Position numbers and translations under genes: made by a program. Positions 34,890-46,708 of a stretch of DNA of 64,000 nucleotides are shown in pieces. The notes beneath the pieces are model-generated. The model saw only the letters and a program-made list of their open reading frames with translations, made no database searches and was not told the origin of the DNA. Origin of the DNA: Sipunculus nudus (taxonomy: Eukaryota; Annelida; Sipuncula; Golfingiida; Sipunculidae); the NCBI GenBank assembly GCA_026874595.1, contig CM049320.1, forward strand, positions 21,957,714 through 22,021,713, in the 5' to 3' direction. Each line of letters opens with the position of its first letter. Positions within the stretch are counted from its first letter, which is position 1.

Positions 34890-35090
34890 TTTACTATCGA
34901 TCTTACAGGCACGGATAACATATACTGAAGATGCAAATGAGGTAATTCAGTATAAATGGTTATTTACTTGTGTATATGGGGCGCTTTGTACGCGAAGGTT
35001 TCATTTTCGCGAAAGTGTCCCTTTCCGCGAATATCGCGAATTTGAAACCTTCGCGAACAAAATGCCAACCATAGTATTTATATCAATTTA
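34890..35090. mobile_element. TTCGCG palindrome (R3) within a diverged relative of the 1-kb unit
   Basis: GTACGCGAAGGTTTCATTTT (34987-35006) is complemented by AATTTGAAACCTTCGCGAAC (35039-35058), giving ~25-30 bp arms around a CGCGAAAG...CCGCGAATATCGCGA centre. Upstream, TTACAGGCACGGATAACATA and the following text to GGGGCGCTTTGTA align with CTACAGGCAGAGATAACGAA through GGGGCGTCTTG of the 29.7-32.8 kb units. It is therefore a dispersed, older member of that family. Confidence 0.65.
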
Positions 35091-36890
35091 GAACAAAGGA
35101 TTGGCAATCGATAATCAGTACGACTGTATTGGCTTACCAGAAAATGCTATTATCGTAATCATTATGGATTGATTATCAATATTATTGATTATGGATAACA
35201 GCTGAATGATCGATTATTGATAGAATATCGAATATATGAAATAACTCTTTAAGTTTTCTTTGAATACATACGCCTAACAACGTAGCCAATTTTGAGCGAT
35301 AAAAGAGGAAACATGCATTTTCTCTGAAAAGTCAGCCAAAACGACTAGATGTTTCAACTTACTGTGCTTCACACTAAAAAATTTATACCGTTTCATATAA
35401 TTCTTTTTTTTTTTGTGGCAATTAACGCTTCCCGTACGATTCAGAATATTCAGAAAAATTGGTCAGTTTTGTGTAGATTTTAATGTCATTTTGATATCAG
35501 AGTCTTTGAAATTCGTATCGATTTTTGAGTTCTCGCTTTTGCACGCAGTGACATCACAACGATTCTGGTATTAATCTAAGTAAGGCAGTACTTAGTTGTC
35601 CTTCGATCTAGTTTCTAATTTGCAGTCAATAATCTCGTCGTTCACATTCTCCATATTCAAGGACTTTGGCGTATCAGATGCTTCGAACCATTTCATTTAC
35701 TTCAATAATGGAGTATATTGGCTAGACTAGTTGCGAGGGGTACCAGTCTAACTTTCCCGGACAGAAGCACGATCAGGGTATTGTTTACTAACAGGGTTGC
35801 AGCACGCGAGGTAACTCTGAGTTTGGAACCCAGCATTAAAATATGATCTGAGTATATAGATAAAAAGTCATCAATTATATTGACCTCTACTGACTGATTT
35901 AATCACTGAAAACACAGGAGGTAGCAGAACCTCGCCCTTGCGCACTAACGATGGTGTGGCAGGAAGGGCCGCTGGGAACCCTAGCTTGTGTATGCATGTG
36001 TCGCATTTAAACATTGTTTCATGCTACTGTGACCAACGATTCCGACATATTTTATAGAATATATTTCTTCTCCATGGGCATGCGCACTGCCATTGTTAGT
36101 TTGTTGTGTTCGGGTCTGTTTAAACAGTATATACGAAAGGCTTTGTAACTCCAGCATGGGCCCCACAGATAAATATACCCTTTATCTCACAAGGTTAAAT
36201 TATCATACGTTTAATCATTTGAGATATTAACAAGTTAGGCCTACCATATATTTGGCCGATACAACGGACCCGAAGCCTTAGTGTCTATCATCGCTGACAG
36301 GTATCGCTACTGTTACGGCGTTTATTCTAAGGTTTATTCTTAGTGGTTTAGTGGGTGTTTTGAATCTTCTATAATCAAGGCTATGTAGAGAATAGACTAT
36401 ATAGAAGCCGCCTGCTCCTGGGCCTATCTATATTATAACTGACGCTGGTGTCAATGGAATTTTGTCACGGAAAACCTCTGTGGACACGCTGCGGATATGC
36501 ACGGTGTTGGTCTTGAACTGTCGGGAACGATGCAATATGTGTCCTGAGGGGGTTATTTCTCAATAAAATCGAGATATATTTCGAATTACTTTTCGATGGA
36601 GCTATTGCATCGCCATCTGTCGGCAACTACGATTTTGTTGTTTCAAGGCAGACAGCCGTTTGTTACTCTGAATCAAGGCCTTTTTGTCATATTTTGACGT
36701 TTTCCGACACTCGGTTTCAAACATCAGAAACTGTTCAGTTGTTCCTATACCATCAACAAACACAATTGTTTCTATTGATAAAATATGGGATAGGTTGGCT
36801 GGAAATAAACATTTATCTTAATTAATGCCTATCTATATTCAATTACAAAGTCAGTATATTCTTATGAAGATGGGTGGCCTTTTCTTGAAG
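35091..36890. other. Unassigned, apparently single-copy sequence
   Basis: No exon, RNA or repeat end recognised. The segment at 36240-36770 is compositionally mixed. Confidence 0.35.
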
Positions 36891-36891
36891 G

Positions 36892-36960
36892 TGGGGGGGG
36901 GGGGTTACGGGGGGGGGGGTTAATTGTCTGGGGATGGGATACTAAATGGCACCTGTAGTG
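36892..36960 (+). repeat. Two poly-G tracts followed by a P-family end fragment
   Basis: G runs at 36893-36904 and 36910-36919 precede TTAATTGTCTGGGGATGGGATACTAAATGGCACCTG (quoted only in part elsewhere). The TGTCTGGGGAT, GATACT and TGGCACCTG boxes match, in the same order, the right end of the elements at 14430 and 51908. Confidence 0.5.
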
Positions 36961-38045
36961 TAAAAAATCTCCAGTTTCTATATCCTGTGCAGCAAAATGT
37001 TCACCTTTCACGGGTTTTCGTTCTGTTATCTATTACTATCAAACTATTTTTGCCAGTATTTTTGACCCAATATTGAAGACCCACTTTTCTTATTTGGGAT
37101 GAATTTAAAATGGTTTTTAAGTGCAATATGATATAGTTGTATAGTTCGCATAAGCTTAGTACCATGCCTTAATATATAGTTAGATTCGGGTGTAAACCTT
37201 ATTTCCTTAGTGATGCAGTTGTCTCCTCGGATATTACTGACAAGTGTATGAATTGGTATATTTGGGGAGCAAAGGCGTGATATCATGTTATGGCTAAGCA
37301 AATTAACATCGGTGACGCTAATCGTATTTATTGTATTCGACAAAACAAAGTTTCGCGGGTTCTTTGTTTTTGACCGGGTTCCGCCGCCGCGTTCATTGCC
37401 GAGAACCCCTTTGAGACCTGTGGACCGATTTTTCCAAAACTTAATCCTATTATCGGGTCACATGTGAACTGGTGCCTTATCTTTTTGCGTTGACCTCTGA
37501 CCTCTTCTGTCTGCAGTGCGTCCACCTGTGCATAAGTTTTCACACATTAATCCATATATCTTCGGACTCGTGGCGCCACCTGCAACCTTTTCATACAGCG
37601 TCCATCTGTTTGTCTGCCGTGGGATAAAATCACTCACATCTTGGCAGTGGTTTGACTTATCTGCCTAAAATTATGCATGTATAAACATCCTGGATAGCTT
37701 TCTCGATATTATTGGACGTATACGCTGCAGACATCCATGCTAATATCTCAGGACTGGTTTGATGTATCGGCATGAAATTTAGCATCATCCCACACGCCAG
37801 TGTTTCTTATAAAAGAGTATGCTTATGGATATATACTCTTAATTCAAATAAACTTAACCGCAACAGATTATCATAAGATTATAGGCGACTTTAAATTAGG
37901 CGACTAGGAAATTAGATGGATTTATTAGCATAAAGTAATCATTTAAAGGCACTATTCAGCTATTTGATGTCTATTAAATAAAGATAATCTTTTGAACCTT
38001 TTGTAAAAGGCTATTTCACCGCACAGATTCTGTTCGTTTTGTTTA
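36961..38045. other. Unassigned sequence with TGGCGCCACCTGC box
   Basis: 37360-37830 resembles the mollusc-type repeats elsewhere in the window (GTGGCGCCACCTGC followed by GTCCATCTGTTTGTCTGCCG), but no ends can be set. No gene is seen. Confidence 0.35.
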
Positions 38046-38049
38046 TATC

Positions 38050-38345
38050 CACGAGTATAGAAAATAAGGGTTGTGCCGGTGCCGGGTTCATGAATGCAAG
38101 GTCGTGATTTCGATCCCTGGTTCAAACCCCACTGTGCCAAGACCCATGGCATAGTCCCAACCGCAAGTGTGTCTCTGTTCACCCATGCAGCAGTAGAAAT
38201 GGGTACCAATAAATACTGGGAAGGTAACCTTCGATGGACTATAGCGTCCGATCCAGGAGGAGTTTAACTCCTAAGTCGCTTCACGCAACAGGAACCAGAA
38301 TAAGCTCCGGCCTGAAGACTCAGTGGGCTCCGGTGTAAAAGCCCA
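38050..38345 (+). mobile_element. tRNA-derived SINE (S4)
   Basis: GTCGTGATTTCGATCCCTGG is a B-box-like region, and the A box is weak, so the head is decayed. From GGGTACCAATAAATACTGGG to CGCTTCACGCAACAG, GAATAAGCTCCGGCCTGA and ACTCAGTGGGCTCC it parallels the minus-strand SINE at 28545-28815 through its second half. It has no coding capacity. Confidence 0.65.
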
Positions 38346-39080
38346 ACATCCTTTACCTTTATTCAACGTAAGGGGAGCCCACCTAAATAATCCCAACACA
38401 TTCAAGTGTCGGTTAATTAAAAAAAAAAAACAAGAGTTTTGCAACGGGAGTTTTGCTACTAGTGATCTTGCAACTTCCGCGCATATACAACCAACCGCAT
38501 GGTTTTTTTTATTTGTCGACATTGGCGCATGAACTGTGTTTACTTGGAAATTTTAGAGACAAGCTCATGCATCCATCAAAGGGGTGATATAAGAACATTT
38601 ATTAACTGGAATCATTTACAGTTCAACAATATATCCTCAGCTAGTGTAAGCCAGAAATCATATAAAAGTTTACAGAAAGGGTAGGCGAGTAGATGGTCCA
38701 TTCAGGATACCATAAAATGGCACACTGATATCTACTTTAACTATCTATAACGATTTGTTAACAATGATAGGTAATTCCTGCGGTATATATGCTTGTATTG
38801 TATGATGATTGTTTCTCGCGTACAATGTTTCGATTTTAACCTATTTCTTTTTGGTACATAAAAACGGAATAATACGCATTTAGTTGAAACTTGAGGCGTA
38901 AGGCCTATATTTCGGAATAAATGCTTTCTCTCTGTGTTTAAAAAAAGAAGCCAAAATATTTTTGGTCACTGATTTTAAGAACATCTTTGTCGATCTGATG
39001 TGAAATATTAAAATCTAACTGGTTATTCAGTGAGTACTGATTTAAACTATAGAATGGCTTGTTTTCGCACTTGCAAAAAC
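38346..39080. other. Unassigned sequence
   Basis: No gene or repeat end recognised. Confidence 0.35.
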
Positions 39081-39614
39081 AGATGTCTCCCCTTCCCCGT
39101 TTGCATATAGATTATATCAATGAAGACGCGGTGAGTGATCTGATCCTGTGAGGTAACCAGGTTTCAAACTCGTTCAGTATTTCGGTAGGAACAATCAGTG
39201 TTTCAAATTTGGGAGGAAAATATCCAACCCTTAAAAAATTATTGTGTTCATAAGACATTAACTATAAATTGGATGATCTTGACCTTGATGATATTGGTCA
39301 AGGTCACCAGCTTTCGAATTCCTTCGAGAACTTTGTAGGAACAAAAGTGTACCAAATTTAAGGACAAACTGTGAAATACTTCAAAAGTTATGGGCCTCAC
39401 AAAAATTTTACATTTCGGCAGAATTGACTTTGAAGATGAAGGTCAAGGTCACCCAATTTCGAACTCCTCCGAGATTTTTGTGGGAACCATCAGTGTTTTA
39501 AATTTTGAAGGATACTATGCAGCCCTTCAAAAGTTATGGCGTCCACAAGATCTCCTACTACAGACGACGACAACTGACGACGAAGGCACTGAAAGGAGGG
39601 GGGGGGGGGGGACA
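39081..39614 (-). mobile_element. AGGTCA-bearing repeat Q, minus strand
   Basis: In reverse it begins at a poly-C run, followed by a CTTTCAGTGCC-type box and GTCGTCAGTTGTCGTCGTCT, and ends at GCATATA...GGGGAGACA. The same order is seen on the plus strand at 60152-60856. The interior is made of diverged ~130-bp units with CAAAAGTTATGG, AAATTT-GGA-A and GGTCAAGGTCACC boxes. A poly-G run at its plus-strand end (39597-39611) is part of the terminus. Confidence 0.6.
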
Positions 39615-40090
39615 TAATTAACTGATATACAGAGTTGAATACAATTTTCTATTGAATAAATCTATAGAAATTCCCATTCCTACTTCCCTATCGCGTATAA
39701 TTACAATTAAGATCTTTACATGAAATTCTACACGAAGGAATTAAAACTAAGAAGCTGTTTATGAAAACGGAACACTTATTTCCTAATAAAGCAAGCAAAC
39801 AATATGACAGGACTATATATTATACACGAAGTTCATGCTATTTTAATTTTGTCTATCCAAACAGCCTCCAAAAAATCAAATATCTGAAGTGGCTCTCTTC
39901 CAATTCTATAAAAAAATAAAACTAAAATGCGTGGTAAAAAATTAATACATTTTACATCCGCTCCACGCTCTGGCGGACAGAAGCACAGAAAAAATGACAG
40001 TTCAGTACCAGTTGCGTTAACACAAGTATAAATTAATAAATAAATGTTACCCAATAGTCAAGGGCACTTTACATACACATGAATACCTTC
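39615..40090. other. Unassigned AT-rich sequence
   Basis: No signal recognised. Confidence 0.35.
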
Positions 40091-40837
40091 ACTTAACCAT
40101 ATAGACTCATAGACCGCTGGGGCGGAACTGTTAAGTGGCGGAACTGTTAAGTGGATACGCTAGGGTGCATATAGGATCAATAATGCGAGAGCATTGAAAA
40201 CTCTGCCAACCGGAAGCTATTTCAATTTTTTCCCGCCAACCCGGAAGTGGGACATAAGCAGACGACATATTGCTAGTTACGTCTGCTGCAGCCGCTGCAA
40301 TGATTTGGAAAAGCTTAGTGAGTGGGTGCAAGCGTTAGATTATCATTGCGAGCCGGTGACCAGCGCTGCGCTCCGACCGCCATCACCAATGCTCGGATCA
40401 ATAGAAGCTCACTTAGCAGTCGCCGGGTAGACACGGGTCTGCATAAGCCTGAACAGTCGCCGCCGACTGCACAAATTAATCACAACCCAAGTCGCGCGGT
40501 GTACCCTGGATACGGGCAAGAGAGCGCTGTGTGCCTGGTAGGTTTGACACGCTGGCTAGCTGTCGCCGCTTTCGCAAAGCCGACACCACCTTACCAAGAG
40601 CAGTACTAGCTACTAACCCGCGGATGTGGTTGACACATATTCAACCCACTTGCTTGTGTATGGCTTTCGACGTGCCCCGAGGCGACTCGCTCCTACTGCT
40701 AAGCTAGTGCTCACAGCTGAGAGATCCGATAGTAAAGTGGTTGAATGTTTGTACATATATACGTCCTATCCTTAATCAGACCTGCAGAGCGACCTACCGG
40801 ATCCGTCGATACTGTAGTGACTGACCGATGCAGTATG
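40090..40837 (+). promoter_or_regulatory. CpG-rich patch ending at a consensus 5' splice site
   Basis: CpG density is clearly above the neighbourhood. The patch ends GATGCAGTATG|GTGAGTG, a near-perfect animal donor at 40837/40838. In the last bases ATG-CAG-TAT-G opens a possible tiny coding start directly before the donor. A perfect 18-bp direct duplication (GGCGGAACTGTTAAGTGG) lies at about 40120-40155. This fits a first, mostly untranslated exon of an unseen plus-strand gene, but no downstream exon is identifiable in the window. Confidence 0.28.
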
Positions 40838-40987
40838 GTGAGTGTCGGAATTTATTTAATTTAATAAGCTACCATATGTTTTACTCAGATTTTGTGTTTC
40901 CTTTCTAATACAGTCTTTAATTATAAAAGCTTATGATCTCGACGATATATACTCTCTTTTATTTTTTACTATCTCTGTCTGTCTATA

Positions 40988-40991
<4 letters not shown>

Positions 40992-41038
<47 letters not shown>
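40992..41038. repeat. (TA)n microsatellite
   Basis: About 23 TA units. Confidence 0.95.
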
Positions 41039-41039
<1 letters not shown>

Positions 41040-41042
<3 letters not shown>

Positions 41043-41958
41043 AAACGATTCTCCATATTAATTCACCTTTTCCCTATTGAAGACCAGCTTATCGTTACTG
41101 TATCATATACATTTATTAAAACAAAAAATAAATTTCAATACCCGCCTTATAGGTGATAACTTGCAGGGGAAGAGAGACAAAAATATAACAGTGGATGTTG
41201 ATTCATCGGATAGTTGTAAATTGTTATCTGTTATGTTCTTAATCAGATCTGTCAATAATAGAAACATGGTACCCCCCCAAGGAGTGACCGTCACCATGCA
41301 ATTTAGGAGGAAGATTCCCAAATCTTCAAAAGACCTTTCCACCGAATTGGCGACATCTGTCGGCGATGACTGACACTGTCTGTTCGGGTATTGGAATATA
41401 AATATTTATACATAAATGTAAAATAGGTCTTATCATTCAGTGAAATATGCACGTAAGTAGAATACTCTGGCCAGCAATGGGTTTCAGTTGACAAAACTAG
41501 GTAAGTTTCTTTTGTTGGAAATAACTGCCTCCATTTTCGGCTTAGCTTAACTAAGTATGTGTATATCTGCAGAATTCTATTCCGGTTTCGGTGCAGGTGA
41601 CAGGGTAGTATCAAACGCTTCCTCTAATTTTATGTACTGGTGTTAACCAAACCTGGTGACTTGCAGCATCTGCGAGCCGTGGGTGCGTAATCGCCCTATA
41701 GCTGTAGCATATCACCGAGGAATCCCCGAAAAGCGCACTCTTTTGTGCGATTTTTACGTGTTTGACCCGAACTTTGACGATGGTTACGCGCAGTGCAAAA
41801 TCTATTGGACAAGGTGTACAGAAGATCGATTATAAAGGCTGTAGCTCTGTCTGGTACTGTATTACTCCAGCTGATGACATTCAGCTATCGAATGTTTTGA
41901 TGGCGAGGGGGAAAAACCAGAAAACAGTTACAGAGTGCATTCCCCCACCAATCAAGTA
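41040..41958. other. Unassigned sequence
   Basis: A 98-codon frame (41077-41373) and its antisense shadows show no recognisable motif. Confidence 0.35.
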
Positions 41959-42380
41959 CAGTAGAACCTCCGAATTACGGACACTGATGTGACCGGACAT
42001 TTTTCTTGCGATAGAGAGGTGCCCTTCGTAGGGAGGTTTTAGCTTTCATGACCTACTTTCAAGGGACTGCACGTTAGTGGCCGTAAATAGGGACCTGGAC
42101 AGCTGAGTGGTTAAACGCTTGGCTCTCTCCTTTGGCCACCCGGATTCGATCCCCGGCGGGGCTATGAGAGTGGGTTTTAGTTGCTCGTCCAAGGCCCGTG
42201 GTTTTCTCCGGGTACTCCGGTTCCTCCATCCCTGCAGACTACCGAACGTTATCACCGGAGCCATAGAGAGTGCCGCGATTAGTTATAATAACTATATGAA
42301 CAATCCATGTAAAATAAATAAGTTTATATATATAGGAGGTGCCCTTAATACAGAGGTGTCCGTAAGGAAGGGTTCTGCTG
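41959..42380. mobile_element. TA-flanked MITE M4 hosting a SINE
   Basis: The left end CAGTAGAACCTCCGAATTAC, then GGACAC, is inverted at the right end, whose reverse complement reads CAGCAGAACCCTTCCTTACG then GACACC. TA dinucleotides lie on both sides (41957-41958 and 42381-42382). The ends resemble the CAGTGAAACC family at 58878. The natural length without the inserted SINE would be about 175-180 bp, matching the 183-bp copy at 58878. TA target and end sequence suggest Tc1/mariner origin. Confidence 0.72.
42089..42333 (+). mobile_element. V-SINE-like SINE (S5) nested in the MITE
   Basis: The head has AGCTGAGTGGTTAAACGC (A box) and CCGGATTCGATCCCCGGC (B box) in tRNA spacing, so it derives from a tRNA. 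It is followed by GGGTTTTAGTTGCTCGTCCA, GGTTTTCTCCGGGTACTCCG and CCATCCCTGCAGACT. The 3' section is AGAGTGCCGCGATTAGTTAT and ATAAATAAGTTTATATAT. The MITE sequence TGGCCGTAAATAGGG before it and AGGAGGTGCCC after it show that the SINE landed inside an existing MITE. Confidence 0.8.
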
Positions 42381-42385
42381 TACAC

Positions 42386-43891
42386 GACGTTTAAATCCAA
42401 AATGCTTTCTTTACTTTTTTGATTATCTCTGTTCTTTATCTAGCAGAAAATTAATCCTCCTGGTGCAATTTTTTTTCTCCGGGCGCCCATAAAAGCACCT
42501 TAGCCTGAAAAATAACTATTAAAAATTTGTTAGAATTGGTGGTAAAATTGTTATGAAACCTTTATAATAACAAATTTGGAATTCATTCTTACACGATATA
42601 ATTTCTTCGTCCCATCAGATAATAATTGCACATTGAATCTTGTATGAATAATTACTTTGTGACTTGCATTAGAATTACAAATAAAAATACTTTACACATA
42701 CACACTAACAAACATATCCGAGATTTGTTCTGTGTAACATTTTTTTATATGATCATTGACCTTAAATAAGAGAGAAATAACTTCAATGTTTACAAGTGTG
42801 TTACTTGCTTCTTAAAATAAGAATTCATTGTCCACATGAGTGAAACAGTCTCACAATAATTAATTTAGTCAATCGCTCTGCAATACCAAAGAAAACCAAA
42901 GAGGCAAACACAGTGAAACATGACCTGGAAATAGGCAACATATATAGCAAATTAGATTGAGCCACCCATCTAAGATACATACCTAAACCATCCTAGAAAT
43001 ATATGATTTGTGTAATTATGGAATTTAATTAGGGGCATATGATATCGTTATTGGCTAGAATCATTCAGAAAGAGTCTTGTCAGTAAATAGATAATCTAGC
43101 TTTACAGGTACAGGTTTGAATATATAATGGAAATATGTATAAGGCAGATCCTGTGGAAGACTTTGGGCGTGACGTAAGTTTTCTCAACTCTGGGATGTGC
43201 GCCGTCAAACGTATATTACCAACTGAGTTGACTGGAAGTCGTCTCAGCTTAAGCGATCACGTTTTCCTGTCCGGCCCTTCGCCTGGCCGGACGTACCTTT
43301 ACAGGGTACAAATCAAAACCGTAAAATACGCACTTTCATACCTGGCATTTTACTTGCTGTTAATTTGGGTCAAAACTATTAAAATAACTTAAACTTGGCC
43401 ATTTTCCCTCTTACCTCAATGGGTCAATAAATAATCCAATAGATGTCGGTGTAGGCACGGTTCATGAGCCGGATCCATAAAGGTCTTCCAGAAAATATGA
43501 CAAATCTGCAGTCGCATTTGCACATTTGAAAACTTATATTGGAACTTGTGCAGCAATGAACTTTTGAATATGGGGTCAAAAAGAGAATGAAAACACGGGT
43601 GGCGGGTTCTCTTTTTTATACAGGGAAGAGAACCGCAGTTTACAGTTGCCAAAATCCGGTATTCTTTGATGGGTACAAATATCCATGTCATAAAGGCTAC
43701 TGGCAGGAACTGACAGAATATATGCGCCTTGAACTCGAAACATTAAACGGCCAAGTCCTGCACGCACACAGGATAAAAGGCGCAGGAAACAGGTCTACGA
43801 ACTTCCGCTGCGAGTTCTGGCCTCGTGCGCCAGTGACACGGACTACCTGCCGTTACGATCGTGTGCAAAAGAGGCCAGCGTTAAAATCGAC

Positions 43892-43930
<39 letters not shown>

Positions 43931-44260
43931 TGTTACAAGTAATTATACCGGTGGGATTGCCTACCCTCGCATCCCTGAAACTAACCCCAGGTATTCGGTT
44001 ATGAGAGCCGTTACAACGAGGCACCTTCACTAAAAAAGCAACATTCGTGGAATGCCATTAAAATTTGATACATTTCCTGAATCTTGCGTAGGGAGAAGTC
44101 TTTGGGGTCTGGATCTCATATTAACATCCAAATCATAATTATAAATGTCATAACAGCTGCAGACATTGTCATGCTGTATTAATGGCACATTATGACTGCT
44201 GAATTAGTATGTATTCTATAAAAAAGTTAAAACTATATTGTTTCAAAGTAGCACTCAATA
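42386..44260. other. Unassigned sequence with one TA tract
   Basis: AT-rich to 43130, then mixed. TA microsatellite at 43897-43927. The 148-codon plus-strand frame at 43587-44033 runs through that microsatellite and has no recognisable domain. A short complementary pair, GGCCCTTCGCCTGGCC, lies at about 43275. Confidence 0.35.
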
Positions 44261-45061
44261 TTTTTAGCTGAGCTGACTATAAGTCATCTGAGCCATAGTC
44301 ATGGCCTTTCTCCGTCGTCCGTCCGGCCGGACGTCCGTTTATAGGGCACGTTTTGAAACCGTAAGACCTACGATTCCAAAATTGGACATAGAGTTAGATA
44401 TCCCCAAGTTCTCCTAACAAATCTGAAACTGGAACGATATGACCTCGTTCTTTTGAGAAATTATTGAAGAGCCTCTTACACTTCAAAACGGCCCACTATG
44501 AAAACCGCTGTTGTTAATCTATTCATATTTGATATAACCATTCCTGCATATATTTTCTATGTACATGCCAGAAATTAGGTTAATGTTGCGTAAGTTATGG
44601 GACCAAACAAAATGCACTGTGAAAAGTCAGGAAATATATTAACATGGTTTGTTTTACTAGAGAGCTTTTTTCAAGCATATATCTATATTCAACTTAGTTT
44701 TAGTTGTATACCCGAAATTAGTTAAAACTTCTGTAAATTTTTTAAAGTTAGTAGCATAAATGTAAAATAAGTATTAAGTTTTGCCTAAATTTGACCATGA
44801 CACATTTTTTACCTGTAACCACTGTGAATTTACTTTATACAGCTTGTATACATAAAGAATAAATCCATTATAATCTGAAATTTAAAAGGGCCAAATCACA
44901 TATAAAGCATGTTGAGTTAAGACGAAAAATAGCTTCTTTCCTTTAAAATAAATCTGTACCTGCCAAAATATTGCCTTTAAACCGTTTGCTTACTCCTGTA
45001 AACGAGTGATCAAAACATTGAACCGGGCGCGATCGCAGGTGTAAACATAAACACAGTGGGT

Positions 45062-45098
45062 TTGGCCGTGTGTTGTGCAGAGCCACAACACGTGCCAA
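45062..45098. repeat. Hairpin-forming palindrome
   Basis: TTGGCCGTGTGTTGTG pairs with CACAACACGTGCCAA across a 6-nt spacer, with one bulged or mismatched position. It is GC-rich against an AT-rich background. Confidence 0.7.
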
Positions 45099-45533
45099 TC
45101 AGGAGATGCCCTGAATGACTTGGTTCAAAAAGTTTAATACATGTTCCCATTGGCTGAAAAACCGCGTGCTGCCCCTTTATCGGACCTCCGGCTACGCGGT
45201 CTTGTTATGGTAAACAGACTGTGTTTACCGACAAGCAGGGCTATAACAAGGTATTAAACAGTCGAATGCGAGGAAATGAGGCTGTGTGCTGGAATGGTTT
45301 TACTGGGAAACTTTTGTATAAAGCAAAACTGAACTGATAGTGTGAAAGAATAGGAATAATATTGCTCCTGATTATGTCCCTTTGAAAACCAGCTAATCAA
45401 AAACTGTAGATTTTTCCATATTTTTTTATTTATTTTTTTCAAACTGTAGATAAGTTTTAAATTACCATTCAAGTTGTGTTTACATAAAAACAGCACATTC
45501 TGTTGACAAACCTGTATAATAAACAAGATGGAT

Positions 45534-45722
45534 CTTATAATTTCACATTTTTCAGCAACCAGCAGGAAACACAGAGACTCCGCCACCACACCCCACTATT
45601 ACAGGGTACTAATAAACATCATAAATCTTATAATTTCCCATTTTTTTGCAGCCACTAGCAGTTAACACAGAGACTCCGCCACTCCACCCCACCAATACAA
45701 AGGACTAACAAACAAGCTGAAT
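45534..45722 (+). repeat. ~93-bp tandem duplication
   Basis: CTTATAATTTCACATTTTTC at 45534 recurs as CTTATAATTTCCCATTTTTT at 45627. Both are followed by CACAGAGACTCCGCCAC and CACCCCAC-A-TA. A third start (GTTATAATTTC) follows at 45723. Confidence 0.8.
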
Positions 45723-46708
45723 GTTATAATTTCAATGTTAAATTCATTTTTTTAAACTTGAAATTTTAAAATTTTTTTATAGAAAAAAAAATCAGGATTT
45801 GAATCCTAATATTCAAAAGTGAAAAAATATTAGGATCTAAGATAAATGCTCATTGATACGTTTTAAGATTTGATAAGGTATGAATACTTTGTAGCATTTC
45901 ATTCATATCTCTATTGAGTTCACTTTATTTAAGTTGGCTAGGCCTTGATATGGATAACACTGTTAAACATAGTTAATCAGGAATACTGGGCAAACTTTCG
46001 TGGGATTAATTATTCACTCATATTTCGGGCCATCCGTCCGTTCGTTAACCAGGCACAGATAGTAACCACTGGACCAGGAAAAGTCTCCGTTTAAATCTGA
46101 AATAAGGTCTCTGTTACCCATATCCTCCTATTGCTATTAGGCTTAGAATTACCCCTAAAATAATTAAATGTTTGATACAAAACATCCAGTATCTGAACAA
46201 CCAATGCATTGATCACCATGATTCTTTGTATGCATATTCACCATGGGATGTATAATCAGTTCCTGCAGTCTTTGGAGCCACCTGGATTTTTATTTATTTT
46301 TTTTACATTTTTCTCTATTTTTGAGACCCTATAAGATGCGATCGTGCGTTAACAGGGCACAAAATCGTAACCATAGGACCTAGCATCTTCTAACATGACA
46401 TCCGAGGAGGTCTATGAAAAATCTCCTTGGAAACCTGAAATAAGGTAACTGCGACCTATATTCTCAAAGTTACAGGAGGTGTTTGAGCATCCAAGAAATA
46501 ATGTAAAATACGCACAAATTGCCAGATTCCTTAGGAAAGAACGGTTAGAGGGTTTTCATCAATGTTCGTCTGTTATGGGTATTAATAAACCTTAGCTACT
46601 GGGCGTAAATGGTGATACCACTTGCATTATCTTAATTAGTTGCCTATGCAAGGACATATTGTCAACATGTCATTCGGTTGAGCTTCATGACCCATGGGTC
46701 ACTTGTTT

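Larger units (their letters stand above)
44266..46708 (+). mobile_element. Hairpin-ended element(s) E2
   Basis: The start TTTTT-AGCTGAGCTGACTATAAG followed by TCATCTGAGC is the family hairpin, then CCGTCGTCCGTCC. The first ~350 bp (GGCACGTTTTGAAACCGTAA type, then CATGCCAGAAATTAGG) align by eye with 47647 and 53612. From about 46030 the interior is instead the ~330-bp unit seen in E1. A 3' end of family type, GAGCTTCATGACCCATGGGTC then ACTTGTTT, closes at 46708, and another (CTTAGCGACGTGACCAATGG, then GTCCCTTGTT) at 47500. Two nested elements or one composite are both possible. Confidence 0.55.

Noticed and set aside
42089-42165. tRNA gene
   Set aside because: The tRNA-like head continues into a SINE body shared with 32768-32960.
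43587-44033. 148-codon open frame
   Set aside because: Runs through a TA microsatellite. Antisense frames overlap equally and no domain is visible.
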